A stretch of DNA of 22,490 nucleotides from Bacteroidota bacterium (GCA_023393375.1 JAEWLI010000119.1:1-22490); one strand, 5' to 3'; numbered from the stretch's first letter, positions 1 to 8,693 are shown. Made by a program: numbers and translations. The notes: generated by a model not told the origin, from the letters alone.

Positions 1-542
1 ATTATGAAATCACCAAACAACGGCTTTTCAAAATAGCAAATGGAGAAAAATTGGGGCGCATAACCACCCGGTTTATTGGTAAGGGGGGCAAAAGATTTGT
101 TCTTTCTGGTCACATCAATTGTAGTTATGAAGGTGGCAAACCTAGTGAGTTCCGCAGTATATTCCATGACATCACTGAGCAGATAAGGGCACAGAAGGCG
201 CAAAATTTGTATTTCAGCATCGCCAATCTGACCATGAATAGTTCCAATCTGGAAATATTATTCAGAAATATCCACCAGGAACTAAAAAAAGTAATCGATG
301 CAAAAAATTTTTATATTGCCCTTAGGGATACCGAACAAAATATTTTGCAATTTCCATATATTGTAGATGAATTCTACCATAAAGTTACTGCTGAAACCAA
401 GTTTGGTAAAGGTGTGACAGAATACGCGTTTCTAAAAAATCAACCAGTATGTATATATGAGGAAGATTTTCAGAAGTTAGTAAAAAACGGCGAATTGCAA
501 ATTCGTGGTGAAATTCCGAAAGTTTGGGTAGGGCACCTTTGA
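1..542 (+). CDS. Hybrid sensor histidine kinase, N-terminal part (PAS-GAF), 5' truncated and frameshifted
   Basis: The frame is already open at base 3, upstream of the first possible in-window start (TTG at 51), so the true start lies before the window. The visible protein begins with the C-terminal half of a PAS/PAC domain (ending in FHDITEQ) and continues into a GAF domain (from about LYFSIANLTM). It then stops at a TGA at 540-542 in the middle of the conserved GAF core. The sequence KVWVG is exactly where GAF domains of this class continue as G-x-PL-x(8-10)-GV-x-AVQ, and that continuation is found in the +1-shifted frame starting at 524. Inserting one G into the GGG at 531-533 restores KVWVGAPLKIEN without a break. 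I read this as the front part of the gene continued by the next entry. The break may be a real frameshift mutation or a sequence error. Confidence 0.8.
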   Translation, partial: YEITKQRLFKIANGEKLGRITTRFIGKGGKRFVLSGHINCSYEGGKPSEFRSIFHDITEQIRAQKAQNLYFSIANLTMNSSNLEILFRNIHQELKKVIDAKNFYIALRDTEQNILQFPYIVDEFYHKVTAETKFGKGVTEYAFLKNQPVCIYEEDFQKLVKNGELQIRGEIPKVWVGHL

Positions 543-2980
543 AGATAGAAAATACAACCATAGGGGTAATAGCAGTTCAATGTTATAAAAACAGGAATAC
601 CTATACCACCAATGACCTCGAACTATTGGATTTTATATCCGGACAAATCGCGTTATCAATAGAGCGGAAACAAAAAGAAGAACAAATTAATGTTCAAAAC
701 GCCCGGATTAAAGCAATTTTTGAAAATGGCCCCCATTGGTTATGGTCTGTCAACAAGGATTTGACAGTAATCAGTTCAAACCAGAATTTTCAGGCTGAAT
801 ACAAGCAGCTATTCAAAAGACGCTACCTGACCGAACAAAATACAATAAGGGTTCCGGATATTAAAAATTGGAAATATTATTACCGTAAAGCTTTTAAGGG
901 GCATCACGTAAATTTCGAGGTCAAGTATAAAGATGTAGATGGTGAAGAACAATGGAAAGAGATATTTCTGAACCCTATTTTTTCGGCCGATGGAATGATC
1001 CAGGAAGTTTCTGCCATAGCGCACAACATCACTTCCAAAAAAGTATCGGAGCTGGCATTGCTGGAAAGTGAAGAAAAATTCAGGAACATATTCGAATCTT
1101 TTCAGGACATTTATTTTAGGTGTGATTTAAAAGGCAATATCGGTGAAGTAAGTCCTTCGGTAGAAGAGCTGTTAGGTTATAAACCTAATAATGTGTTAGG
1201 GGGAAATATCACCGACTATTATTTATATAGTGCCCGAATTAAACACTTGATCAGGGATCTGATCAAATATAAAGCAGTACGAAACTTTGAAGCATCTATT
1301 GTACACCGCAATGGTTCAATATTGAAGTGTATCTGCAACGTTAAATTTATATATGACAAAAATAATAAACCCAAAGAAATAGAAGGGGTTGCCAGGGATA
1401 TCACCAAATTAAAAGATGCCAGTCTGGAATTATTAAGGGCAAAAGAAATTGCTGAAAGATCGGTGAAGGTGAAAGACTTGTTTTTGGCAAATATGAGCCA
1501 TGAAATACGTACACCTATGAATGGGATCATAGGTATGATTGATCTGATAAGTGGTACACCGCTTAATAATGAGCAGCAGAATTATATAAAAACCATAAAA
1601 AAATCTTCTGAAACACTGCTCAACATCCTCAACGACATTCTCGATCTTTCAAAAATCGAGGCTGGCAAAATGAAAATTAAAAAATCACCGATCAGGCTTA
1701 AAAATGTATTTGAAAAATTATATGCTATGTTTTCCCAACAGGCCTTATCCAGAAATACCAACCTGTATTACCATTTAGATCCCACCTTGCCTGAGATTGT
1801 GATGATCGATGAAACACGGTTGTTACAGGTTTTGTCCAACCTCACCTCAAATGCCATCAAATTTACTGAAGGTGGTGGCTCCATCGATATTGGAGTAAAA
1901 CGTGTGAAACAGGACCTTTCCGGAAGAATGATCAGGGTAGATGTAACCGATTCAGGAATTGGTATTTCACAGGAAAATATCGATCGGTTATTCAGGAGTT
2001 TTAACCAACTGGACAACTCGATGACAAAAGCCTATAGTGGTACAGGTTTGGGGTTGGCGATTTCAAAAGAAATGTGTAAGCTCATGAACGGAGATATTGG
2101 CGTATCTTCTACTGAAGGGATGGGCAGTACTTTCTGGTTTACATTTGAAGCGGAGACAGCTTCAAATGCCGAAATTGTAGAGAGTGATATTTCTGAAAGT
2201 GAAATTAATATTGAAAATTATTTCCAGTACAAAAAACCTTATATCTTATTGGTTGATGATAATCTGGTGAACCGTCAGGTAGCAGGGGAAATATTGAAAA
2301 AATCGGGATGCAAGGTCGATCTGGCCATAAATGGTATGATTGCTATAGAAAAGGTGCAGAAAAATCTTTATGATTTGGTGTTAATGGATATACAAATGCC
2401 CGATATGGATGGTATTACCGCTACTAAAAAAATACGGGAACTTAATCTTCCAGAAACCCCACCAATAGTAGCCCTGACGGCTTATTCCATGAAAGAAGAT
2501 AAGGATAAATTTCTGGCGGAAGGGCTGGATGATTACCTTTCAAAACCAATCAGGGCGAATGAATTAATAAAAAAAGTTCAATCCTGGGTGAAATATGCAC
2601 CTAAAACGTTGCAAAAGGCTGAACCTTCTTATAATTTTAAAGAAAAAGTGATTAATGAAGAAGTGATCAATCAGTTGAAGAAGTACGGTGGCGACGATAT
2701 GGTGAAAAAAGTTTTTGAGGATTTTGACAATGAAGCTCAGGAACAACTGGAAATGTGTAACGTGTCACTTAAAACCAATAATTACGAAAGCATCAGAAGT
2801 GCCCTCCACACCTTAAAAGGAAATGCTGGAACACTTGGAGTAGAAAAGGTAGCAAAATATGCTGAATACATTGAAGGTAATTTGAAAAAAGATAATTTTG
2901 AAACACTCGAACAAGATTTGAATTTTCTCAGATTGACATTTGCAGAGTTTCAAAATAATTATAATCAAACAATTAAATAA
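524..2980 (+). CDS. Hybrid sensor histidine kinase, C-terminal part (GAF-PAS-PAS-HisKA-HATPase-REC-Hpt)
   Basis: This is the continuation of the broken kinase gene; the nominal TTG start at 524 overlaps the previous frame and is probably not a real initiation site. Domains in order of this frame: the rest of the GAF domain (about 1-50), PAS (about 60-172), PAS (about 180-298), a dimerisation/phosphoacceptor domain with NMSHEIRTPMNG and His326, and a HATPase domain with N-box NLTSNAIKF, G1 DSGIGIS and G2 GTGLGLAIS. A receiver domain follows with acidic pair D578/D579, phospho-acceptor D622 and K674, then a C-terminal Hpt domain with LHTLKGNAGT and His762. All phosphorelay residues are present, so autophosphorylation and His-Asp-His relay are expected. 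No membrane segment is visible here, but the N-terminus is outside the window. The next gene, a stand-alone receiver, begins 6 bases downstream and is a natural target for the Hpt domain (inference). Confidence 0.9.
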   Translation: MGRAPLKIENTTIGVIAVQCYKNRNTYTTNDLELLDFISGQIALSIERKQKEEQINVQNARIKAIFENGPHWLWSVNKDLTVISSNQNFQAEYKQLFKRRYLTEQNTIRVPDIKNWKYYYRKAFKGHHVNFEVKYKDVDGEEQWKEIFLNPIFSADGMIQEVSAIAHNITSKKVSELALLESEEKFRNIFESFQDIYFRCDLKGNIGEVSPSVEELLGYKPNNVLGGNITDYYLYSARIKHLIRDLIKYKAVRNFEASIVHRNGSILKCICNVKFIYDKNNKPKEIEGVARDITKLKDASLELLRAKEIAERSVKVKDLFLANMSHEIRTPMNGIIGMIDLISGTPLNNEQQNYIKTIKKSSETLLNILNDILDLSKIEAGKMKIKKSPIRLKNVFEKLYAMFSQQALSRNTNLYYHLDPTLPEIVMIDETRLLQVLSNLTSNAIKFTEGGGSIDIGVKRVKQDLSGRMIRVDVTDSGIGISQENIDRLFRSFNQLDNSMTKAYSGTGLGLAISKEMCKLMNGDIGVSSTEGMGSTFWFTFEAETASNAEIVESDISESEINIENYFQYKKPYILLVDDNLVNRQVAGEILKKSGCKVDLAINGMIAIEKVQKNLYDLVLMDIQMPDMDGITATKKIRELNLPETPPIVALTAYSMKEDKDKFLAEGLDDYLSKPIRANELIKKVQSWVKYAPKTLQKAEPSYNFKEKVINEEVINQLKKYGGDDMVKKVFEDFDNEAQEQLEMCNVSLKTNNYESIRSALHTLKGNAGTLGVEKVAKYAEYIEGNLKKDNFETLEQDLNFLRLTFAEFQNNYNQTIK

Positions 2981-2986
2981 AATATT

Positions 2987-3361
2987 ATGGGTAAAAAGGT
3001 ATTAATTGCTGAAGACAGTTCTGTAATCCAAAACCTGACGAGAAAGATACTTGAAATTCAAAACTACTCTATCTCATCGGCCAAAAATGGCAAACAGGTA
3101 TTGGAAATGATACAGAAAGAAACATTTGATCTGATCCTGATGGACATTAATATGCCTACCATGGATGGAATGGAATGTGCCAGAGAAATAAGGGCACTTA
3201 ACGATTCAGAAAAGTCTGCCATACCAATCATCGCGATCACAGGAAATGCCAGAAATTATACGATGGACGATTTTAAGAAGGCAGGTATCAATGAGTATTT
3301 ACCAAAACCACTAAATTTTGACGAACTGGTAAATATGGTTAAGAAGTATACTTCAAATTAA
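2987..3361 (+). CDS. Single-domain response regulator (CheY-like)
   Basis: This 124-residue protein is a bare receiver domain without an output domain. It shows the acidic pocket at E9/D10, phospho-acceptor D53 in LILMDINMPTMDG, the switch threonine T85 in AITG and the conserved lysine K107 in YLPKPL. It follows the hybrid kinase by 6 bases, and its TAA stop shares a base with the ATG of the next gene (TAATG), which suggests a translationally coupled operon. The family normally relays phosphate or regulates a partner protein by direct contact. Here the likely donor is the Hpt domain of the kinase just upstream (inference). The output target is unknown; the membrane cyclase downstream is one candidate. 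Confidence 0.93.
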   Translation: MGKKVLIAEDSSVIQNLTRKILEIQNYSISSAKNGKQVLEMIQKETFDLILMDINMPTMDGMECAREIRALNDSEKSAIPIIAITGNARNYTMDDFKKAGINEYLPKPLNFDELVNMVKKYTSN

Positions 3362-3636
3362 TGGAAGTAAAAAACACCAAATCTTTTTTAACCAAGCTGG
3401 AAGATATTTTTGCTGAATCCGAGTACATATTACGATATGAAAAAGGCAACTTCAAATCCGGCTATTGCATTTTGAAGGATACAAAAATTGTTATTGTCAA
3501 TAAATTTTATTCATTGGAGGGAAAAATCAATTGCCTGATAGAAATTCTGCGGGCAATTGATTTCAATCCGGACAATTTTTCCGAAAAATCGAGAAAATTA
3601 TTTTTAGAAATTTCCCCAAAAGAACTTAAAAATTGA
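3361..3636 (+). CDS. Conserved small protein of unknown function
   Basis: This 91-residue protein has no signal peptide or membrane segment. It has a charged N-terminus, a central stretch resembling beta strands (GYCILKDTKIVIVNKFY) and a C-terminal helical part (EGKINCLIEILRAID). I do not recognise a catalytic motif. From memory, similar small proteins occur beside metallo-hydrolase genes in Bacteroidota genomes, but I could not check this. The ATG overlaps the stop of the response regulator by one base, and the stop TGA overlaps the TTG start of the next gene by three bases (TTGA). The gene is therefore embedded in the operon and very likely translated. Function not assigned. Confidence 0.8.
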   Translation: MEVKNTKSFLTKLEDIFAESEYILRYEKGNFKSGYCILKDTKIVIVNKFYSLEGKINCLIEILRAIDFNPDNFSEKSRKLFLEISPKELKN

Positions 3637-4394
3637 TAGTTACTTTTTTAGGAACAGGCACATCACAGGGAGTGCCTGCCATTGGCTGTCAATGTGAAGT
3701 GTGCCAGTCCATTGATTACCGTGATAAAAGATTAAGATCCTCCGTTCATATATTGTTGAATGATGGTTACAGCATCGTTGTGGATACAGGACCCGATTTC
3801 AGGCAACAAATGCTGCGTCAAAGAATCAATAAAGTAAATGCGGTGCTTTTCACTCATGAACATAAAGATCACACTGCCGGTTTAGATGACATCAGGGCAT
3901 ACAATTATCTTCAAAAGGAAAATATTCCTGCTTATGCCGAACAAAGGGTATTGGATCAATTAAAAAACGAGTTCAGTTATATTCTTAACAATGACTATCC
4001 CGGTGTACCAAAAGTGGATTTTTTCCCGATTGATTACCGACCTTTTACTTTAAATGGAACGAACATTGTTCCAATCCGGGTATTTCATTATAAATTGCCA
4101 GTTTTAGGCTTTCGTTTTCAGGATTTTACTTATATTACAGATGCCAAAACAATCGAAGAAGAAGAAATAGAAAAAATCAAAGGCTCAAAAGTATTGGTAG
4201 TGAATGTGTTAAGAAAGGAATCTCATATTTCTCATTTTACTATGGATGAAGCATTAAATTTGATCAATGAAGTTCAGCCCGAAAAAGCTTATTTTACCCA
4301 CATCAGTCATCGGTTAGGATTGCACCGTCAAATTGAAAAAGAACTTCCGGATAATGTATTTCTGGCTTTTGACGGATTATCATTGGATATTTAA
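3633..4394 (+). CDS. MBL-fold metallo-hydrolase, PhnP-like phosphodiesterase
   Basis: This 253-residue protein has the metallo-beta-lactamase fold. It opens with the first strand and glycine loop (IVTFLGTGTSQGVP), followed by a GCQCEVC cysteine cluster (C19, C21, C24) like the structural zinc site of PhnP-type enzymes. The dinuclear metal motif HEHKDH is at 75-80. Other likely ligands are H152 (VFHYK), D170 (YITDAK) and H223 (FTHISH). The family hydrolyses cyclic or linear phosphodiesters in the cytoplasm, but the substrate here cannot be read from sequence. The start is a TTG that overlaps the stop of the previous gene. It is preferred because it places the glycine loop at the usual distance from the N-terminus. 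A cyclic-nucleotide-related substrate is conceivable given the adjacent cyclase, but that is speculation. Confidence 0.92.
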   Translation: MIVTFLGTGTSQGVPAIGCQCEVCQSIDYRDKRLRSSVHILLNDGYSIVVDTGPDFRQQMLRQRINKVNAVLFTHEHKDHTAGLDDIRAYNYLQKENIPAYAEQRVLDQLKNEFSYILNNDYPGVPKVDFFPIDYRPFTLNGTNIVPIRVFHYKLPVLGFRFQDFTYITDAKTIEEEEIEKIKGSKVLVVNVLRKESHISHFTMDEALNLINEVQPEKAYFTHISHRLGLHRQIEKELPDNVFLAFDGLSLDI

Positions 4395-4414
4395 TATGTG
4401 TTGATAGTATTGTC

Positions 4415-5569
4415 ATGAATACACGAAGGGGTTTTTTTAATTGGATGGTTTTGGTTTTGGTCTGGATTTTCTTTACCAATCTTTTTGCAGCCATTTCAGT
4501 AATGAATCTCCGGCGTTTTATTGAGGTGACAGAAATAGATGTTTACATCCAGAAAAATCAAATTGCCCAATACCTTTATTCTAATTACCAGTTTTTTGAA
4601 GCCACTATGTTTGGCCTCTTTTTTGGAACTGTTTTTTATTTTTCAAATAAGTTTATTGAGCACTCCCCAATCCATAAAAAATCATTTGGCAAGATTATTC
4701 TAATCAAGAGTGGAATTTATATGCTCTCAGTTGTTATCATCTTTGCTATTATTTTTGGTTTATACATCTTATTCGACATTCTGCCTTTTGGGATCAACGA
4801 ATTTTTCAATTCCGGTTTTTTGAGATCTCCCTCCATTGTGATTACCATGATCTATTTTGGGAGCCTGATCGTACTGACCAACTTTTTTATTCTTACTAAT
4901 CGAAAATTTGGTCCCGGAAATCTATTTTTGATCTTTTTGGGTAAATATCATCAGCCAAAAGTGGAAGATCGGATATTTATGTTTGTCGATTTAAAGGCCT
5001 CCACTACCTATGCCGAACAATTGGGGCATTTGAAATATAGTAAATTAATCCAGTCTTGCTTCCACGACCTTAATACCGTTGTCAGAAAATACAAGGCTGA
5101 TATTTATCAATATGTGGGAGATGAGGCTGTTCTGACTTGGAACACTAAAGATGGATTGGAAGATTTGAATTGTATAAAACTGTTTTTTGCATTTCAGAAA
5201 AAAATAAATATACATGCCAACTATTACCGAAAGCGGTTCGATATGACTCCTGAATTCAAAGCCGGAATAAATTCGGGAATGGTTACAGTCGCAGAAGTAG
5301 GCGATATTAAAAGAGAAATTGCCTACCATGGCGATGTACTAAACACAGGGGCCCGAATTCAGCATTTGTGTAATGACTATAATGTGCAACTCCTAGCCAC
5401 TGAAGATCTGATATTAAAAATAAAAAATTTGCAAGAGTTCCAAACTACACTAATGGGCGCTGTGGCTCTGCGTGGTAAAACTAAAGAAGTAGCCATATAT
5501 GCTGTTGCAGAAACCGAGCGTAAACAACGAAAAAAAGCAAAATGGAAAAACTATAGGGTGAATAAATAA
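4415..5569 (+). CDS. Membrane-anchored class III adenylate/guanylate cyclase
   Basis: This 384-residue protein has about four N-terminal membrane segments (about 10-30, 62-79, 95-121 and 140-161) and a C-terminal class III nucleotide cyclase domain (about 183-365). Metal-binding aspartates are D192 (FMFVDLKAST) and D236 (YVGDEAVL). The transition-state pair N310 and R314 is present in DVLNTGARIQ. The two substrate-specifying positions are unusual: by motif alignment, Q232 sits where a Lys is normal and A303 where Asp or Thr is normal. The protein should be catalytically competent for metal and transition-state binding, but ATP versus GTP preference is open. It lies 20 bases after the metallo-hydrolase gene and probably belongs to the same operon. 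It ends 3 bases before the stop of the converging TPR gene. Confidence 0.9.
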   Translation: MNTRRGFFNWMVLVLVWIFFTNLFAAISVMNLRRFIEVTEIDVYIQKNQIAQYLYSNYQFFEATMFGLFFGTVFYFSNKFIEHSPIHKKSFGKIILIKSGIYMLSVVIIFAIIFGLYILFDILPFGINEFFNSGFLRSPSIVITMIYFGSLIVLTNFFILTNRKFGPGNLFLIFLGKYHQPKVEDRIFMFVDLKASTTYAEQLGHLKYSKLIQSCFHDLNTVVRKYKADIYQYVGDEAVLTWNTKDGLEDLNCIKLFFAFQKKINIHANYYRKRFDMTPEFKAGINSGMVTVAEVGDIKREIAYHGDVLNTGARIQHLCNDYNVQLLATEDLILKIKNLQEFQTTLMGAVALRGKTKEVAIYAVAETERKQRKKAKWKNYRVNK

Positions 5570-5572
5570 TTA

Positions 5573-6868
5573 TTATTTGCAATATTTTTTTATCACGACA
5601 TCCGCTTTATCAAGTCCAAGATCCCGTGCTTTTTTCAAGTCATCACATGCTGTTTCTGATCCCTTATCAAGATAATATCCCGCAAGTCCGCGATTGTAAT
5701 AACTCCCCGCATCATATGGATAAATTCCTATTGCTTTTGTATATTCTTTAAACGCATTCTCAAAATTCTTCATTTGGAAATAGGCATTGCCTTTAAATTT
5801 ATATACTTTGAATTCGCCGGGAATTAAATCAGAAGCACGGGTATAGTCTTCGAGAGCTCCTTTATAATTTTTCAACTTTTCTCTTACCAGCCCTCTGTTT
5901 AAATAAGCTTCCCCATCTGTTGGATTTAATTCAATCGCTTTCGAAAAATCATCATGAGCTTCAGAAAAATAGCCCAAATCATATTTAGCGATCCCCCTAT
6001 TCACATAAGCCGACTTCATTTCAGGATCTAACGCAATTACCATGTCATAAGAAACCAAAAGTTCCTCATGTTTCATTTCACCAGAAAGGCCACTGGTAAG
6101 ATTATATAGAGCCAGTTCATTGGCAGGATCCAGTGAAAGGGCTTTTCTGAAATCCTCTGTAGCACCATCTTGATCATTTAACAGTTTTTTTATTGTCCCT
6201 CGGTTGATAAAAAACAGCGGGTCATTGCCATTGATGGCAATAGCTTTATTCATATCTTTCAATGCCCCATCCTGATCTCCCATTGCTTTTTTTGACAGTG
6301 CCCTGTGGTTATAAATGTCAGCCTGCTGGGAGTACATGGAAATAATGCCTCCAAAGGTACCATCGCCGTTTTCATCGTTTTTGATGCTCTTAAAAAATAT
6401 GGAATTTGTGTACATTTGTTCCATATTGAGCAGGTGATTAAAATCGGAAATTGCTCCGTTATAGTTTTTTATCTGATGTTTTAATAGAGCCCGTTTGAAA
6501 AAAGCTTCAGAATGTTGAGCGTTGAAATAAATCACCGTATCGCAGTCGTGTATCGCTTTAGTGTAGTTTTTCAATTGCTCGTGGGCAACTGCTCTTGCAA
6601 AGTAGGCATCGGTAAATCTTGGGCGATTGGCGATGGCTTTGTTAAAAAAAAGGACGGCACCTTCATAGTCACCATTTATCAATGACTTATTACCCGCTTT
6701 ATATAGCTGTGAAGCATTATTTGATTGATATACTGGATGTTCTTTGACAGCATATTCCTGATCAAAATAATCAGGTTCGTTTTGTGCGGATGCTGAAAAA
6801 CCAATCAACAGTAAAAAAGAATAAATATATGTGATTATTGAATACTTTTGTTTAATTATTAGGTTCAT
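5573..6868 (-). CDS. Secreted/periplasmic tetratricopeptide-repeat protein
   Basis: This 431-residue protein has an N-terminal signal peptide (positive start, hydrophobic core YIYSFLLLIGFSASA, likely cleavage after about residue 28-29). Roughly ten TPR units follow with the usual pattern A-x(2)-NRG-x(2)-K-x(2)-L-x(2)-Y-x(2)-A-x(2)-DF-x-KAI-x(2)-P. The clearest repeats run from about 195 to 415. There is a short non-TPR interruption near the middle (residues about 155-180, with NDENGDGTFGG). TPR solenoids bind peptides or proteins, and the leader places this one in the periplasm or on the outer envelope. It is transcribed alone and converges on the cyclase gene with a 3-base gap; no terminator hairpin is visible between them. 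The specific partner is unknown. Confidence 0.88.
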   Translation of the reverse strand: MNLIIKQKYSIITYIYSFLLLIGFSASAQNEPDYFDQEYAVKEHPVYQSNNASQLYKAGNKSLINGDYEGAVLFFNKAIANRPRFTDAYFARAVAHEQLKNYTKAIHDCDTVIYFNAQHSEAFFKRALLKHQIKNYNGAISDFNHLLNMEQMYTNSIFFKSIKNDENGDGTFGGIISMYSQQADIYNHRALSKKAMGDQDGALKDMNKAIAINGNDPLFFINRGTIKKLLNDQDGATEDFRKALSLDPANELALYNLTSGLSGEMKHEELLVSYDMVIALDPEMKSAYVNRGIAKYDLGYFSEAHDDFSKAIELNPTDGEAYLNRGLVREKLKNYKGALEDYTRASDLIPGEFKVYKFKGNAYFQMKNFENAFKEYTKAIGIYPYDAGSYYNRGLAGYYLDKGSETACDDLKKARDLGLDKADVVIKKYCK

Positions 6869-7009
6869 AAAAGTAAATGTGCTTGTATGAAGAATAACGT
6901 TTCAAGATTACGAAAGTGTTCCAGCCCGCAGATTTTTTTATCGTTTTTAAACAAATTGAGTTTAAAAATGCTATAATTAAAGAGTAGTGTATTAAAATAA
7001 CATGTAACT

Positions 7010-7534
7010 ATGACTTTTTCATTTACTTTTCATGAGTTAGCCGATCTTGCTAATTTTTATGTAGCAGAAAAACAAAAAAGTGACAAATTATACTTTACCT
7101 TGTCCCCATACGACGATGGAATTGAAATCAATGTAAAGCGGTTTAAAGTATCATTTATAACCCTTAAGGCAAAATTCTCTATTAGCATAAAACACTTTAA
7201 AAATGACGAATTGACCATCCTGGTCCATTTTAAAAACATGCTGTTCGAGCTAATAAAGAAAATCATCTTTGCTATTCTTATCAACATCGTAAAAAAGTTT
7301 ATCAAAACCGGGGACAATGGTCATGATATTACACAATATGTCCATTTTTCCAGCAACCATATTCGAATTGAATTAAATGATTTACTTGATTCAGTGAAGG
7401 CTCCGCTGCACATCAACGAGATCAAAAGGTTTTCTACTGGTATTGATATCAGCTTTACTGTGAAAAAAATTGCTGATCTGGAAGAAACCAAAGAGCTTGC
7501 TGAAAAATCGAGTCAGGTACACGTTGGGGTTTAA
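7010..7534 (+). CDS. Hypothetical protein with one hydrophobic helix
   Basis: This 174-residue protein is not one I recognise. It has alternating hydrophobic/polar strands in the first half (LYFTLSPY, IEINVKRFKVSFITL, FSISIKHF), then a basic amphipathic or membrane-associated helix at about 77-103 (rich in F, I, K). A second strand-rich part follows (YVHFSSNHIRIELNDLL, FSTGIDISFTV). There is no signal peptide and no catalytic motif. The pattern could be a membrane-associated beta-sandwich or lipid-binding protein, but that is only a guess. The ATG at 7010 is the first in frame. Its stop overlaps the stop of the converging reductase gene (shared TTAA at 7531-7534), which argues that the 3' end is real and tightly packed. 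Confidence 0.7.
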   Translation: MTFSFTFHELADLANFYVAEKQKSDKLYFTLSPYDDGIEINVKRFKVSFITLKAKFSISIKHFKNDELTILVHFKNMLFELIKKIIFAILINIVKKFIKTGDNGHDITQYVHFSSNHIRIELNDLLDSVKAPLHINEIKRFSTGIDISFTVKKIADLEETKELAEKSSQVHVGV

Positions 7535-8550
7535 GCCAATGAACGAATAAATTTCATAGTATCCACACGATCGGCATAGTCCCATAAAGCTGGTTCCTGA
7601 GCTTTTCCGAAAGGTAAGCTATTAGGAAACCACCCGTCTTTCGATACAAGGCATTGAACCTTTTCTTCTATTTGATTTAGATGTTGTACCAAATCATCAA
7701 GTTGGCCATATTTTTCCACATACACCACTGATGTGGGAGATGCCAATTTCTCATTATTCTCGAAAAGGCAAAATCCATTGTCAAGATGAGCAGTTTGAGA
7801 AACCAGGAAAATTGATCGGTTATAATTATAATTATTGGCGTATTTATGATTGTCCATTACATATTCAAATCCCTCCAATCCATCAATCAGTGTAGTGATA
7901 TCAAAATGCTCGGGTACATATATCTTAGAAACATTACGACACCCCAAGCCATAATAGTAAAAAATGTCTTTACCAAGGTTGTTAAAGTCTTCCGGATGCT
8001 CATCGCCTTGTACAATTGCACAGGAAATCCTGTTTTTGCGTATAATGTGCGGGTATTTGCCAAAATAATAATCAAAATACCTCGATGTATTATCGCTCCC
8101 GGTTGCAATTATGGCATCCATGTCTTTTAACCTTTCCACCCATTGTATAAAATCCGCAAACCGTTGGTCGATCTGTATCAGTTCATCACCTAAAAGTTTG
8201 GGAAGATACGGATCCTGACTGCTCAATTTGGCCTGTACGATATTGCCCGTAATCAGAATACTCAAAAAATCATGAAACCCTACCAAAGGAATGTTTCCTG
8301 CCATGACAATACCAACTGTTTTTGGTTGAAGGTTGGTGTCAGAAAGCTCGTAAGCAGAAAGCCACTTGTTCAATTCTGCTGTATGCAGCCATTTTATGAT
8401 TCCTTGAAAAGCTAAATCAATACTCTTTTTTGTAAACCAGCCATTATGAGCAGCTGCTTTCTGATATATTATTTCTAATTCGGCAGGTTTCAGTAGGCTT
8501 AAATAGTCTCCTAATTGGGAAAATGCAGTTATTCTTTCTCGTAATGTCAT
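7531..8550 (-). CDS. Acyl-CoA reductase, LuxC family
   Basis: This 339-residue protein matches the LuxC acyl-CoA/fatty-acyl reductase family, an aldehyde-dehydrogenase-like fold. It has GIVMAGNIPLVGFHD at about 80-94, the nucleotide-binding-like stretch ATGSDNTSRYFDYYFG at about 149-164, and the catalytic-cysteine motif GLGCRNVSKIYVP with C204. LuxC enzymes reduce acyl groups to aldehydes through a cysteine thioester using NAD(P)H. The rest of a lux operon (luxA/B, luxD, luxE) is absent, so bioluminescence is not implied. It is shorter than the ~480-residue LuxC of luminous bacteria. It is divergent from the ferredoxin gene (226 bases between starts), a pairing I recall as common in Bacteroidota. 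The physiological substrate is unknown. Confidence 0.85.
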   Translation of the reverse strand: MTLRERITAFSQLGDYLSLLKPAELEIIYQKAAAHNGWFTKKSIDLAFQGIIKWLHTAELNKWLSAYELSDTNLQPKTVGIVMAGNIPLVGFHDFLSILITGNIVQAKLSSQDPYLPKLLGDELIQIDQRFADFIQWVERLKDMDAIIATGSDNTSRYFDYYFGKYPHIIRKNRISCAIVQGDEHPEDFNNLGKDIFYYYGLGCRNVSKIYVPEHFDITTLIDGLEGFEYVMDNHKYANNYNYNRSIFLVSQTAHLDNGFCLFENNEKLASPTSVVYVEKYGQLDDLVQHLNQIEEKVQCLVSKDGWFPNSLPFGKAQEPALWDYADRVDTMKFIRSLA

Positions 8551-8693
8551 TGTTGTTCAAGTGTTTTGTCTTTAGGTTCCTGATACAGTAATGAAATCTT
8601 TTGCTCAATGTTAAATTCTGTATGACCTTTTGTGATTTATGTAATTTGTTTCGGTTTAAATCTTTTTTACAGGGTGGTTTTTTCAACCTTTAT

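Noticed and set aside
6956..6977. Sigma-70-like TTGAGT...TATAAT before the 174-residue gene
   Set aside because: The spacing is only about 10 bases and this promoter type is not the usual one in Bacteroidota; likely chance in AT-rich DNA.
7531..8550. Bioluminescence (lux) locus
   Set aside because: Only a LuxC-like reductase is present; luciferase and the other lux genes are absent, and such lone reductases are known outside luminous bacteria.
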